This document shows positions 24,309-35,654 of a DNA stretch of 64,000 bases, piece after piece; the stretch's first letter is position 1, and each line of letters begins with the position of its first letter. A program made the position numbers and the translations under genes. The notes under the pieces were generated by a model. That model worked only from the letters and a program-made list of their open reading frames with translations, ran no database searches and was not told where the DNA came from. The stretch comes from Sphaerosporella brunnea. Its lineage: Eukaryota > Ascomycota > Pezizomycetes > Pezizales > Pyronemataceae. The stretch spans positions 124,001 to 188,000 of the forward strand of contig VXIS01000035.1 of the NCBI GenBank assembly GCA_008704415.1, read 5' to 3'.

Positions 24309-25477
24309 GTTTTGTTTTGTTTTGTTTTAAATCATACTACGTACACGAGGGCGTTAGCCCGAGTGCCTCCTATCTTGCGAATCGGAGTGAGGCCAAGGGC
24401 CTATGACGGAACAAAAGAAACCTGGTATCCTGTCCCCACGGTTTTACCCGTCTGTTGGGGCTCCCCATACAAAAGAAATACATAAAAGCAAATTACACCA
24501 CAAACGGCGGAAAAGACTGTAACCACCTCCCACTGCCCTACACCCTAGGAGCCCGCTGCTCCTTTTCCTTCCCCTTCTCCTTCTTTTTGCCCCCCTGGGG
24601 TCTGCGCGCCGTGCGTGGCTTGGTGTTGCCCGCTCCTCCTCCTATGTAGAAGTTGAAGCACACGGCTCCGTCACCGGCCACTTGGGCCCAGGACGGGACG
24701 CTCTTCCCGGCTGACTGTGCCGCAGTACGGCTCGAGGGCCGCCTGCGCTTCTTTCTCTCGACCTTCTTCCATCCCTCTTTCGCCTCAGCCTCATCGCGGG
24801 GGGCGGACGGGGCCGGCGCATCTCGCGTGCCAGGCGTTGGGCGCACCGAGACCAGTGCGTCGCTCGGCCCTGCATGCTTCGAATGCATCAGGGAGGGGGG
24901 GGGAGAGATCTCCCGTGCGTGCTTTGTCGGTTGCTGCGCCGGGCTGGACGGCTCGCAGCGTTTGCGTTTCGACTTCGTCGCAACAGGTGGAGCTGCCGGC
25001 GTTTTCGCCGTCGCCGTTACGGGTGGGGGCGGGGGTGCGGGCAGCGCCTGGGTGGCCGAATTCGCGACCCGTGGCGGGGGCGACGTTTGGGTCACCCCGT
25101 GTGATACCGTCGTAGTTCGAGGGCTTTTCGCTTCGAGCCCCTTGAGCCGAACCAGAAGCTCGCCGTTCTGAGCGGAGAGCTTTTCGACCGTACCTTTCAG
25201 CTCAAGTACGATCGTGACCAAATTGGCCAAGCTGGCATCATATCCTTCCTTGAGGGCGGCGAAGTGCCGACCTAAAAGTCCTTCGATGTCGGTGGGGAGA
25301 GGGGGGGCCGGAGGGGAGTCCGAGCCCGATTCCTGCATCTCCGCATCTGTCGTTTGCTCTGGGTGGTACTCCGTCCACTCGGCGAGCACGTGGGCAGCCT
25401 CAGCTTGTTCGCGTGTGAAAGCCTTGAGGAGATCCCAGCGAGTATGATCTCTTTCACTCTCGCGACACGTTGTGCCC
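24309..25477 (-). mobile_element. Short non-LTR retrotransposon-like insertion (Tad/LINE-type), non-autonomous
   Basis: Read on the minus strand, the segment starts near 25477, carries one gag-like open frame, then a 3' region with a GGGC-TAAC-GCCC hairpin (about 24350-24361). It ends in a simple (AAAAC)n tail (plus-strand GTTTT repeats, 24309-24328). The flanks TAGTTCTTAG (24299-24308) and TAGTCCTTAG (25478-25487) match at 9 of 10 positions and sit exactly at the tail and at the opposite end, as a target-site duplication would. No reverse transcriptase is present, so this copy is internally deleted or parasitic. Caveat: a third copy of the 10-mer occurs at 24078, which weakens the duplication argument. 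Confidence 0.5.
24538..25476 (-). pseudogene. Gag-like (LINE ORF1-like) open frame without an ATG
   Basis: The frame is open for about 312 codons, from just after an in-frame TAG (25477-25479) to the stop at 24538. It has no ATG near its 5' end; the first plausible initiator would be a GTG near 25389. The encoded protein has a charged N-terminus (ESERDHTRWDLLKAFTREQAEAAH). A short coiled coil (LKGTVEKLSAQNGELLVRLKG) follows, then a long Pro/Ala/Ser linker. Next come a basic patch (GWKKVERKKRRRPSSR) and SWAQVAGDG, and the tail is Gly/Lys-rich. A coiled coil followed by SWAxVA and a basic tail recalls ORF1 (gag-like, RNA-binding) proteins of fungal Tad-clade LINEs, but no zinc knuckle remains. 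The alternative is a host gene with a missed upstream exon. Codon composition is more GC-rich than the surroundings. Confidence 0.45.
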
Positions 25478-25487
25478 TAGTCCTTAG

Positions 25488-26575
25488 GTTGGATGCAACT
25501 ATTCAAGATCCTAACCGGGCCACCGAGTGATTATCAGTGAAGTAAACGTGAACTACCCTTTCGTCAAACGATTACAGCACCTCATCGGCGCAGTTGGTTT
25601 GGCACGGTTTAAGGAGTCGGCCTCAAGAGCCCAAAATTGGCTGAAGGCGGAAGATGAACGATTGCTGGCTGGTTCGTCTTGTCTTGCTCCACACCACAGC
25701 AGCGGATAACAGAAATTTCCAACTACGAGAACAGCACCCCTCGCTGAAATATCCACCACTGAAGCTGATAACTGAAATCTCTGGCCGGGGGGACTGGAAA
25801 TGTACCTAGATGGAAGTGCTATGGCTAGAATCGATGGAGATACCGAGATGGATGTAGTTTTTTTTTGTGCCGCTCACGAAGAATCTTGAAAAAAAAAAAA
25901 AAAAAAAAAGGGGGGGGGAGGCGTGCTGTTGGACCTTTTGTATAGAGACTCGACGGCGCGAATAGAATAGAATAGTAGAAAAATGTGTCAGGTGTGGATG
26001 AAATGTAGTGTAATACCAGATTTCATGGATCTGTGGAAGTCATCCTCTCTCCAAAAAAAACCCCCCCGTGCCAGTGGCAAGTATGTAGTGGTGAATTTCG
26101 CTCGGCTGACACAAGTTTTCTACTCTTCTATTCGCGCCGTCGAATCTCTCTTGTGCTGAGTTGATGCGGTACGATGCAAAGCAAAGCAAAGCAAAGCTGT
26201 TCTACAAGATAGACGAGGGCCTACTTGGCCAGTCTGTGCGGACAAGACACACGATCCTGCCGCGCCACGTGCACTGGCCGTGCAGGAGCAATCACCGAGA
26301 TCTATACATACAAGCAAGATATGAACCAATGGAATCGGTGTGGTGGCTCACTCGCGGCAGGATATTGCGAGTCCCGGTTTCAGTTACAACAGGCCGAGAA
26401 GATGGTATGATTAGACGAGGTGGTGGTAAGTACAGTCTCGCTTTCGCATCTGTTGGTATATGGAATATGGATTGGGGGGGGGGGATGCATATAGACTCGG
26501 TAGGAAAGAATTCCCCGTCCTGGTTATCCCCCCTACATATTTACATTCCGCGTAAAAAAAACATACAAACGTCCC
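25488..26575. other. Intergenic region with an inverted repeat and homopolymers
   Basis: No supported gene. It contains a T run at 25858-25866, an A/G tract at 25890-25919 and the inverted repeat listed separately. The 202-codon plus-strand frame at 26161-26769 runs into the monooxygenase gene antisense and looks spurious. Confidence 0.5.
25944..26152. repeat. Inverted repeat (about 45-bp arms, 110-bp loop)
   Basis: The left arm (about 25945-25994) carries CGACGGCGCGAATAGAA followed by TAGTAGAAAA and TGTGTCAG. The right arm (about 26106-26152) is its reverse complement, lacking one AGAATA unit. The core 17-mer is identical in both arms. It could be a small MITE or a transcription-end hairpin. 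It lies downstream of the leftward-transcribed monooxygenase, and its function is unknown. Confidence 0.6.
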
Positions 26576-28445
26576 CTATGCATCCCACCATCCCTCATGA
26601 TAACTCCTCAGATCGACCTCTTCGGGGCGTCTCAGATACGGCGTCAAATCCACATCCTCCTCCCTTAGCTCCCTGGAGCTCCACCCATTCCCAAAATACG
26701 CAAACCGATTCGCACTCTTCCTCTCATACACAAAGTCCTCCCACCTGGGTTCCCTTCTCGCCAGAGTAGCATGCGTCGAGCTCCCCGGCCACAACCCCCT
26801 AACCCTCCCGCCTTTAACCCCGCCATTATACCAGCTGGAGCACTCTTCGCTCAGCACAGTTTTCGGCCAGAAGGCGTCGGCATACGTGTGGAACTCGTCT
26901 GCCGCGCCGTCGGAGGGGGTGATAGACACAATCCCCTGCGTCGCGATCTTCCTCAGAATTTTTGCGATGTAAACCGCCTGCGTTTCGTACGAGTGAGGGA
27001 TGGTGCCCGCGTACCCTGTAGCAGACGGGCCGCCGATAAAGAAGAAGTTCGGGAACTTCGGAGCGGCTACGCCGAGGTAAGTTTTCGGGAAGCCGATGGA
27101 GCCGGTAGGCTTCCAGGCCTCAGAAAGGTCTATGCCGGAGGAAACGATTGGGAACGGTGGAGCGAAGGAAACGTTGGCGCCGGTGGAGCAGATGATTGCA
27201 TCCACCTTCCGCTCCACGCCGTCGACGGTTTCGATGCCGCCTTTTGTAAACCGCTTTATCGGCGTGCGGATGTACTCTAAGTTGTCTTTTGTCAGGGCCT
27301 CGAGGTATCCCGGCCCTGGTGTGAGCCTTCTACAGCTCGGCGAGAACGATGGGAAGATGCCCTCAACAAGCTCCGGCTTGTCCTTGAGCCGCTCCACCGT
27401 TTTTTCCACGATCGAGTTCCGCAGCGCTATGTTCGTGTCCGAGCCCTTAAAGATGCTGCTAAACCGCCGGAAGAACTGGGATTCGAGTGGCTTGCGGAAG
27501 GCGTGGTAGGTGGCTGGGTCCTGGAAGCTGGAAAGTTGATCGGGTGTGAAGGGCTCGAGCTTGCGTTCTTCGCCGCCAAAGCTGGTGGCTACCCAGGTTG
27601 GGTTCCGCACGTAGTGGTCGATGTGGGAGGCAACTTTTTGGAGCTGAGGGGTGATTTGAAGGCCGCTTGCGCCATTCCCTATCACATCACTCTCGTCAGC
27701 ATTCCCGAAATAAGACAAGAGAAGCGTGGAAAGATGACCTACCGATAATCGCAATCCTCTTCCCCTCCGGCTCAAACGTTGGGTCCCAATTGGAGCTATG
27801 TCTCAAATGGCCCTCAAACTCCTCAATCCCCGGATACTCGGGCAGCTTCCACGCATTAAAATGGCCAATCGCGGTAACCAGTACATCCGCCTCATCCACA
27901 ACCACTTCTCCGGTCTCCACATTCTCCACGGTAACCTCCCACCGCTTTGTCTCAACATTCCACTCCGCCTTCTTTATCCTCCTCGAAAACCGTATATACT
28001 TATACACCTCATATTTGCGTGCTACACTCTTCCAATACTCCAAGATCTCCGGGCCCGTGGCATAATGTTCGCTCCACGCAGGATTGGGCGAAAACGTGCT
28101 CTGGTACACATGTGCAGGAAGATCGCAGCGCACGCCGGGGTAGATGTTTTCGAACCAGGTCCCGCCGACTTCGGCGTTTTTCTCGTAGATGGTGAGAGAG
28201 AGGTGGGGCACTTTGATGGGGAAGAGGATGCCGGCGTTTATTCCGGCAATGCCTGCGCCGATTACAATGACTTTGAGGGGGGGAGTGGCGTCGATGGGGT
28301 GCTCTTCCAGTGAGAAGGTTGTTGCGCCTGGTTCTTGCGTCTTTGAGGGAGCTGAGGTGGGGAGGCCGAGGGTCTCGACGGACTTCTTTGCTAGAAGCTC
28401 GGGCTGCGAGGATGGTGAGTCGGTGAGCGTGGTGTGCGGTGCCAT
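26576..28445 (-). CDS. Type I Baeyer-Villiger monooxygenase (FAD/NADPH)
   Basis: Two exons (28445-27743, 27678-26576; GTAGGT...GTGATAG intron) give 601 aa. The ATG at 28445 is used; the frame upstream of it has only a non-ATG codon. The first Rossmann motif is VIVIGAGIAGINAG (about residues 47-60, FAD), followed by EVGGTWFENIYPGVRCDLPAH. The Baeyer-Villiger fingerprint F-x-G-x3-H-x3-W-D appears as FEGHLRHSSNWD (about 212-223). The second Rossmann motif IAIIGNGASGLQ (NADPH) is rebuilt exactly across the splice junction. The C-terminal half has ICSTGANVSF and FFFIGGPSATGYAG. Such enzymes insert oxygen next to a ketone (ester or lactone formation) or oxidise heteroatoms (S, N). No signal peptide or membrane anchor is seen. 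It is the leftmost gene of a six-gene small-molecule cluster and is preceded by a TATA-like element. Confidence 0.92.
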
Positions 28446-29104
28446 TGTTTTTGCTTGCAACTGCTGACCTTGGGGACTTCGTGACCCGTGCTACCCATAT
28501 ATAGATCCGCAGCTACCCTTCCTGAAGCTCGGGGTAACTAGAGTACATCAATTGACCCCGCTATGGCGAAAGCTGCATTCCCCGCCTCGTCCGGAGGGTG
28601 GGGAGCATATGCGCATGGTGGACCCCGGAAAACACTCTCTCTGTGTCCACAATATCTTTATCTCTATCTCTATCTCTATCTCGGGTAGCAATTTCTTTTT
28701 GATTTCGTTTTTCTTCAGATCCTGCATGGCATGCATGCAGGGGGGGGGGGGGGCTATGGCGTAAATGGAGGAACGGCAGGTGGCGTAATTTGTTGCCTTC
28801 TTTGCGACAAAGCCATTGGCCGGTTGCGAGGGCTCGCCCTGCATTACCGAGAGTCAATTGCGATGTGAGATGATGGCCGAGGTGGGGAGGGGGGCTTTGT
28901 ATTAGGCGACGTTTGGGTGATCAAAAAGTTGCCTTTTGAGATGTGCACCTGGTCTGTCATGATCGTCCGCGGTTGCATACAGACAACGAATTTGATTGCA
29001 CATACACAGTGCACCTCTCAAAATGAAGTTCTACAATGTAGTATTGTGATTGATTGTTTGATTATCGCTGCTACACAGCTAATTTCCACTTTCTTGTCGT
29101 TCAG
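28446..29104. other. Spacer between the Baeyer-Villiger and NtaA-like genes
   Basis: No gene seen. It contains a (TCTCTA)n microsatellite at about 28658-28682 and a poly-G at 28740-28753. It would carry the promoter of the Baeyer-Villiger gene and the 3' flank of the NtaA-like gene; both are transcribed leftward. Confidence 0.5.
28496..28504 (-). promoter_or_regulatory. TATA-like box of the Baeyer-Villiger monooxygenase gene
   Basis: On the minus strand this reads CTATATATG, 51-59 bp upstream of the ATG at 28445. That is a usual distance for a fungal TATA with a short leader. Confidence 0.45.
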
Positions 29105-30851
29105 CTAGCTACTCGTAGCAGGAATCTCCGCCTCATTGTACTTGTCGTAAGTAAAGCTACTCCCAAAATGGTCACCCCGCAACCTCTTTTGCCCCTTCCC
29201 ATAAACCTTCTCCCGTGCTGTGAGTCCCTCTTCCGTCTGCTCAGGATAAATCCCTCTCTTCCTCAACTCGGGGATAAGCAAATCGACCACATCCTCAAAC
29301 GAGCCGGGAGTGATAACGTAACCTTTGTTCCGTCAGCTGGCATGGTAATACCAAAAACACATCTAGGTCACTCTTACCAATGTTAAACCCATCCAAATCC
29401 CCCTCCTCAATCCAGCGTTCCAACTCATCCGCCACAGTTTGCGGGGAACCAACAGGAACGGGCCCCAATCCACCGATGGCAGCCTTTTCCGCCACAACCC
29501 TCGGGGTCCACTTCGGCACATCTTTACTAGTCGTGGTAAATGCATCCATCATGGAGCGGATCCTATTCGCTTCTGTAGTGTGTTCGGGCGTAATCTCCTC
29601 ATCCAGTGGGATCTTGGAGATGTCGATACCGGTCCATCCACTGAAGAGTACAAGGCCACCAATTACTGACGCGTCCTTTTTGTATTGTTCATGTTTTTGC
29701 GCTGCCTCTTCATCGGTTTTGCCAAGGATTGGAGTCACGGTGGCAAAGAACTTGATGGAGCTGGGGTCTCGTCCTGCTGCTGCGGCGGCTTTGCGAATTG
29801 CGTCGATTTTGGGCCGAAGAACGGCAGGAGAGTGCGCTGAGACGAAGATGCCTTCTGCGTGTTTGACGGCGAATGCCTGACCGGCACTATAGAATGTGCA
29901 TCGTTCAGCCCCCTGAACGTGATCATGTGTTTGAACGGGCGCTGCTTACGGTGAGGTTCCGGCTTGGTACAGGAATGGAGTCCGTTGAGGACTGGGATCG
30001 ACGATGTGGCGGGTTTCTAGGTGGTAGTATTTTCCATGGTGGTTAATTTGGCGGATCTTCTCCGGGTCTGCGTAGACGTCGTTTTCTTTGTCTTCGACGA
30101 TTGCGTCTTCGGCCCATGAAGACTCCCAGAGCCTATTTTCCATGAGCGTGCATTCTTCTCCGCCCGAACAGAAAGTGAATTTGAAGGTTGCATACTTATA
30201 AACGACCTGCAGGTACTCGTCTGCTTGATCATACCGCTGGTCATGCTCAATCGGGCTATCAACTCCAATAGCTTTAAAAGCGGCTTTCTTCCACGAAGTA
30301 ACAATATTCCAGCCAATACGACCATTTGTTAGGTGATCAAGTGTCGAAAACCGTTTTGCGAGAAGAAATGGTGGTTCGAACGATGTCGATGCCGTTATTC
30401 CGAAGCATAAGTTTCTCGTCACGGCCGCCATGGCGGAAATCGGCTAGTTCTAGGGTCAATAAAAACACCCAGTTTCATGGGGTTGTGAAGGTGCACGCAC
30501 AATTGTGGGGTCCGTCACGGGCCATTGTGCGGCGCGCCTGATGCAGTTGTCGAGCGACTGTTCGTAGGTGTCGTAGCCGCCGTAAGTGTCCGCAAGAAAG
30601 AGTGCACTGATTCCCCCACGCTCGAGAACTTTGGCGAGGTTGATCCAGTAGTCTAGCTTGCGTTTTGTGCTGGATTTGTCGGTGGGATTCTGGGAGCAGA
30701 AACCGTTCAGATACACGCGGTAAGGAAGTGATGAGGAAGCGCGGATGGTTACCTTCCATTGCCCAGGCGACAAATGCCCAACTGTGGACATGTCAAAGGC
30801 ATTGAGCAGGATCTGTTTCTTTGGACTCGGGGATGCAGTTTCGGAAGCCAT
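29105..30851 (-). CDS. FMN-dependent monooxygenase, NtaA/SnaA/DszA family (copy A)
   Basis: Six exons (30851-30753, 30689-30501, 30443-30196, 30132-29950, 29886-29378, 29322-29105) give 481 aa. Frame and splice signals agree at all five junctions. The 63-nt third intron is in frame and easily missed. The luciferase-like barrel signature is complete: LDYWINLAKVLERGG...LFLADTYGGYDTYE, ISAMAAVTRNLCFGITASTSFEPPFLLAKRFSTLDHLTNGRIGWNIVTS, YKLWESSWAEDAIV, HGKYYHLE..., QRTPFLYQAGTSPAGQAFAVKHAEGIF and the C-terminal YVITPGSFEDVVDLLIPEL. Relatives use reduced FMN supplied by a separate reductase to oxidise nitrilotriacetate, sulfones or related compounds, often cleaving C-N or C-S bonds. No reductase gene is seen nearby. 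A diverged paralogue lies 7 kb away (37962-39619). The substrate is not predictable from sequence alone. Confidence 0.92.
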
Positions 30852-31600
30852 TGTGAACGGACGTGGTCAGAGCACTGAAAGATCTGCCTCCGGACCGATA
30901 GCATTATTATCCTCCTCTGTGGTCAAGATCCATGTACGGGCTCGCGATTATTACAGTCGATTGCAACATCTGGCGATAAACTCGGTTAAAAAGCGCCTGA
31001 TACCGGGCAACTGCGAAATTGTGGGGTATCTAGCGCTTGCTTCTCGGCAATTTGCGAGTGGGACCAATCACGATATCAACCCTGCTGCTTGTGTGATGAG
31101 TTTATCTTGCCGGCGCCGTTTTATGGATGTCGCAATATAATTAGCGAGACGTCAAGTCAAATATATGAGCCGTTAGTGCAGCTGGGTATCGATGATGTTT
31201 TTTGAAATGCTCATTGCAAAATACCAAGATTGTGTACCGTTGGGTGTATAGCAGTGACACTAGTCGCGGTAGTCTATAGCATGTACACCACAGCAGGAGT
31301 CTCTGATATAGGTAGGAGAGGCCCCGGCGCTCCTCAATAGAACAAGCCTTATCGCACACACCTCATCCTCTCACATTTAGCTAAAGAACGCAGTTCGGAG
31401 AACTCCATGAACAGCAGAAAAGTGGACAGCAAATTGAGTATCTACTCTAGATGAGAAAGAGTCTGCATTGGCATCAAACTTTTTTTTTGTATATGTTGAT
31501 CGACCCGTTCACCTGGTACAAAGCTAGCTGGTAATGATCGGATCCGAACCATAGTTATATCTGTCGCGTTTTATCGATCATCGTTTATTGCTGTTGTACC
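30852..31600. promoter_or_regulatory. Divergent promoter of NtaA-like copy A and the Dal5-like permease
   Basis: This 749-bp gap separates two start codons pointing away from each other, so the two genes may be co-regulated. A GTTATATC element lies about 50 bp before the permease ATG. No open frame in it looks real. Confidence 0.45.
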
Positions 31601-33446
31601 ATGGCTTCAAGTCCTTCTGGAAAGACTCTGTCCGAGTTTGCCGCTCGCGAGGGCTCTGCTTCTTCCCACGGATATGAAGATTATCGAAAATCTGTCCTGT
31701 CCAAATTCAGCGTCGAAGATGAGAAGCGAGTCATGCGCAAAGTAGACAGGAAGTTCTTACTCCTCATAGGCGTATTGTATCTCATCAAAAATGTGTTGTC
31801 CCCAGGCGAAACTTTGATGGAATCCAAAGAACACAGCTAGCTGACATCACCAAACCCTAGCTGGATTACCAAAACGCAGCAAGTATAAAGGTACTTCAAG
31901 TGGGCCAGCCGAGCAACATATTGAACGAGCTTCGGATGACAGCCGATGAGTATAACTGGGTTCAGTCGATTTATTTTGTGAGTGCCTGTCATTGTCCACT
32001 CTTCGAAGCTTTTTTCCTGATTTTCTTAGATTAGTTATATTATCTTCGAAGTTCCGAGCAATTTGTTCTTGAAACGGATGACTCCACGGCTATGGCAAAC
32101 CAGAATTGTTTTCTCGTGGGGCCTTGTGCTTGCTTGTCATGCCGCTGTTCAGAACAAGCATGGAATTTGGACGGCACGATTTTTTCTAGGTCAGCCTAAT
32201 CTACCACCAAAAAGCTGCTTCGAAACCAAAAGCTCACCGAAAAATAGGCATGATGGAAGCCGGCATGTTTCCCGGCATAACTGCTCAGCTTTGCAGTTGG
32301 TACCGCAGTGACGAAATGGCCAAACCAATCACGTGGTTCATCGGTTTCCAAAGCTGCTCAGGAATTGTTGGGTCGTTGTTGGCGTATGCAATCTCATACA
32401 TGGACGGATTAGGCGGACTCTCTGCCTGGCGTTGGGTGTATCTTTTGGAAGGGATCATAACCATTCTCTTCGCGGGTATTATTTGGGCAGTTCTTCCAGA
32501 CTATCCTCAATCTCCGCGGAGCTCTAGCTGGCTCACTCCCGAAGAGCAGGAGTTTCTAGCTGTGAGGTTGACTGAGAACGCACCCAAGTTCAGCGATCCG
32601 GATTTCGACAAACAGGAAGTAATCAAAGTACTCAAGGATCCGCGGGTGTATGGATTCATGGCCAGCCAGCTTTTGGTAAATCTGGGAGGTTATGGTTTGA
32701 GCTGGTATCTGCCGAGTATAACCACGAACCTCGGTTTCGCGGGGTTGCCCCGAAACCAGCTGCTGAACATTGTGAGTCTTCATTTGAAAAGCTTAGAGAT
32801 AAAAAGGCTGACAACTCAATAAGCCGCCGGCTGCTGCCTCCGTTTTGGCCATCGTTTTTGCCGGATGGTTTTGCTCCCGTGCGTATCTGACGAGACCTTT
32901 CTTCATCACCTTGAGTGAGTAGCCGAGGCCCCAATGTCCCTCTCTGGGCCCAAGCTTCTACTAACCTGAACCGCAGCCATGATCGGCCAAGTCGTGTGTT
33001 TCGTTCTCCTCTTCACAATCGAATCCCGTATTGGCCTTTACATAGCCTGTGTACTCGGAATGATGTTCTATTCGGTGTACTTCATTCCATTCTGGTCTTG
33101 GCGCTCTTCTACCCTCACAGGCAGCACCGGAACTGCTTTCTCGCTCGCATTTCAATCGTGCATAGGGCAAGTCGGGGGAATCGTCGGTCCGCAATTGTTC
33201 CGCCAGAAATATGCGTACAACGGGTACAAAACGAGCTTTGCTATCTGCGCGGCCGCTATTATTGCTGGATTCTTTGCGAATTGTTGGACCTGGTGGTTGA
33301 CTCGGAATGTGGAGTGGGATACGAGGCGGATACGAAGGCTGAGGATCAAGGCGAAAAAGGAAGGAAGGCTGTTCAATGAGGATGATGTGAAGGTGCACGT
33401 CGAACGCAAATTCTATGATGGTCTCAAGAAAAGGGCGGACGTTTGA
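31601..33446 (+). CDS. Dal5-like MFS permease (anion:cation symporter, allantoate permease family)
   Basis: Six exons (31601-31792, 31861-31977, 32030-32189, 32248-32771, 32824-32914, 32977-33446) give 517 aa. All junctions keep the frame, although the first donor (GTGTTG) and the fourth acceptor (AATAAG) are weak. Family features are the N-terminal DRKFLLLIGVLYLIKNLDYQN and the segment VLQVGQPSNILNELRMTADEYNWVQSIYFISYIIFEVPSNLFLKRMTPRLW. ARFFLGMMEAGMFPGITAQLCSWY, WRWVYLLEGIITILFAG and PPAAASVLAIVFAGWF follow, with about 12 membrane segments and a basic C-terminal tail. Members import organic anions such as allantoate, ureidosuccinate, nicotinate-type acids, dipeptides or sulfonates at the plasma membrane. 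Its position beside two oxidative enzymes suggests it imports their substrate. Confidence 0.9.
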
Positions 33447-33687
33447 GATTTGGGAAAACATGTAGATACATGTATGTAGTAGGTAGGTGTTTTGATGAAA
33501 AGTCCGTTCGGTTGCAATTGCATGTGGCCACGTGGGAAAGTGGGAAATACGTGGTTGTTTATTCAAGATACCCTCGCTCTAAGATGGAATCACAGAGAAA
33601 TGTAGTATGTATAGCGAGCCATATTGTCGGATCCCAATGTTATACGTGACAGGTTTTTTTGTTGTGCTACATGACTCCATCTCTACG

Positions 33688-34937
33688 CTACACTCTACCT
33701 CCATTGTTCGCAACACTTTTTCCAACATGCACAATCACCTTCTCCCCACTGATCTCGTTTTTCCTCAACTTTTCCAGCCCTGTCTCCACATCCTCGAACC
33801 CGCCTGCCAGAACCTTCACCCTTGAGGTCCTGAGCTGCCGCTCGCTTAAAAGCCGTTCCACCAACTCCATCAACTCTTGACCGTACTGCACATCTTCGTG
33901 AAAGCGCTTGATCAGAACATCAAGCACCTCCAGGCCCTTCTTTGGCGGACTAGACAAAAACTTTGGCCGCTGAACCAGGCAGACCAGCCGACCATTCTCT
34001 GCCAATGCCCGAGCCGCAAACTCAGCAGTCTGGGCACCTACGCAGTCCAACGCCATGGAAATATCCATAGATTGCAGCGCTTTCACCACCTCTTCGGGAT
34101 TGTGGCGATCAAGTACTATATCAGCACCATACGACCGGAGATAGTCGGTGTTGTGGAGACTGGAAACGGTTGCTACGTTCAACCCTATTATTTTGGCCAG
34201 CTGTATGGCCATGATCCCCGTTATTGATGCGCCGCCCCAGATCAATAACCAGTCTTCCGAAGCCGATGGCGGCCCTGGTTGGGAGTATGGCCGTGGCAAG
34301 CCCAGGGAATTGAAGAGGGCCTCGGATGCAGCCACAAAGGCCACTCCTATGGACGCGGCGTCTTCCCAGGTCAACCACTCGGGAATGTGTGCGGTGTTGG
34401 CTTCTAATGCTATGGAAAACTAGATGCAAATCAGCCTACATTGTCTCAACCCCTCGGGAACATGGTAGCTACCTCTTGGAAACTCGACGTGCGGTTATCA
34501 CGGTAGTTGGTGCTGGGGGCAAGGACTCTGTCCCCAGTCTTGAACCTGTTGACACCTGGCCCAACAGCTTCGACTATCCCTGAGGATTCTCGACCAGAGA
34601 CCCATGGAAGGTGGTGGATCCCAAAGCCATAATGCACCGATTTCCAGTCTATGGGATTGAGGCCAATGCAGACGTTTCGGATCAGGACTTCTCCGTGGTT
34701 AGGAGTGGACCGCGGCCAAGAATCGGTTAGCTCGTAGGGGCCAGAACGAGAGTGAAGTAGTAGAGCTTTGGTGGGGATGAAGGCCAGATCAGTTATGGAA
34801 GATGTCGACGAGGTGGGCGATGCGGTTGGAGACGAGGTGGAGGACGAAGAGGAAGAAGATATGTGACCAGAGGCGGGCTCTGCGGTGGGAAAAGCCTCAT
34901 GCAGATACGGTACTTCGACCTGGATGGCTGCGGTCAT
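33688..34937 (-). CDS. Zinc-less MDR oxidoreductase (enoyl reductase / ToxD-like)
   Basis: Two exons (34937-34473, 34419-33688) give 398 aa. The 53-nt intron (GTAGCT...ATCTAG) splices FQE to FSIALEANTAHIP. A Ser/Thr-rich N-terminal stretch (about residues 25-48) precedes a GroES-like fold. That fold shows GEVLIRNVCIGLNPIDWK, PWVSGRESSGIVEAVGPGVNRFKTGDRV and, after a variable loop, the NADPH-binding LLIWGGASITGIMAIQLAKIIG motif. NPIDWK and the lack of the structural zinc Cys cluster point to the quinone-oxidoreductase/enoyl-reductase branch rather than alcohol dehydrogenases. It would reduce an activated C=C bond with NADPH. It lies convergent to the Dal5-like permease, with only 241 bp between their stops. 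Confidence 0.88.
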
Positions 34938-35654
34938 GGCTACAAAGCTCGGAGGTTGGTCAGTTTCCTCTGGATAATCATCCGATATTCCATTGGAGAC
35001 CTTATTTAAATCGTCTATTGACTCCAGGTTCGCCTAGCGAAGGGTCCGTCGTATGTGTCCCCCTTGTTTTATTTAGTTTCCTCCAGGTTTCTCCGGCTTT
35101 GGAATCTCGGGAAAGTGGCTTATCTTTTGATGTTCTTCATGCGTGCCGTCACTCAGTTATTGCGACATGCATCTGGGATCCCAATGCTGCTTCAACGGTT
35201 TTTTCCTCAACATCAAAAAACTAAACCCTCCGCTCATCGGCCTTCTCCGGTTGTCGGCAAAATGAGTGGGCCCACATATGCCTGACACATACGAGACCGA
35301 TAGTCTTGAACGTCATCCAAACCATGCACTACGTAACCCATCGACGAGTCGTGGCCTTCTCCGGAGTATCCCAAATGGGATCAGCGCAACCACCTTCATC
35401 GAGCTTACAAGGTGATAATAGAGCGAATGTCGCAATGCGCCATCGCTCGAGGAACTCTGATTCACTTCGCCTATGCCGCAGGCTCCTGGGATATAGTAGT
35501 TAAATACTTTGGACCATATAAGCTTTGAGTCGAATCCGAAGATCTGATTGCTTTGTGAGACCCAACCTTTGGATCCCCCGAAAAGACGGCAGATTCGACC
35601 AAATTCACGGCTCCTTCTTCAAAACCGCAATATTTCTTTTTTTCTCCTCACACG
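34938..35654. promoter_or_regulatory. Divergent promoter of the MDR oxidoreductase and UNC93-like transporter
   Basis: A 717-bp gap between opposing start codons. An AT-rich TTTAAATA element lies near 35005 on the oxidoreductase side, and TATAAG at 35517-35522 lies about 135 bp before the transporter ATG. No coding sequence is seen. Confidence 0.45.

Noticed and set aside
26161..26769. 202-codon plus-strand frame
   Set aside because: It overlaps the 3' end of the Baeyer-Villiger monooxygenase antisense and crosses simple repeats; no recognisable domain.
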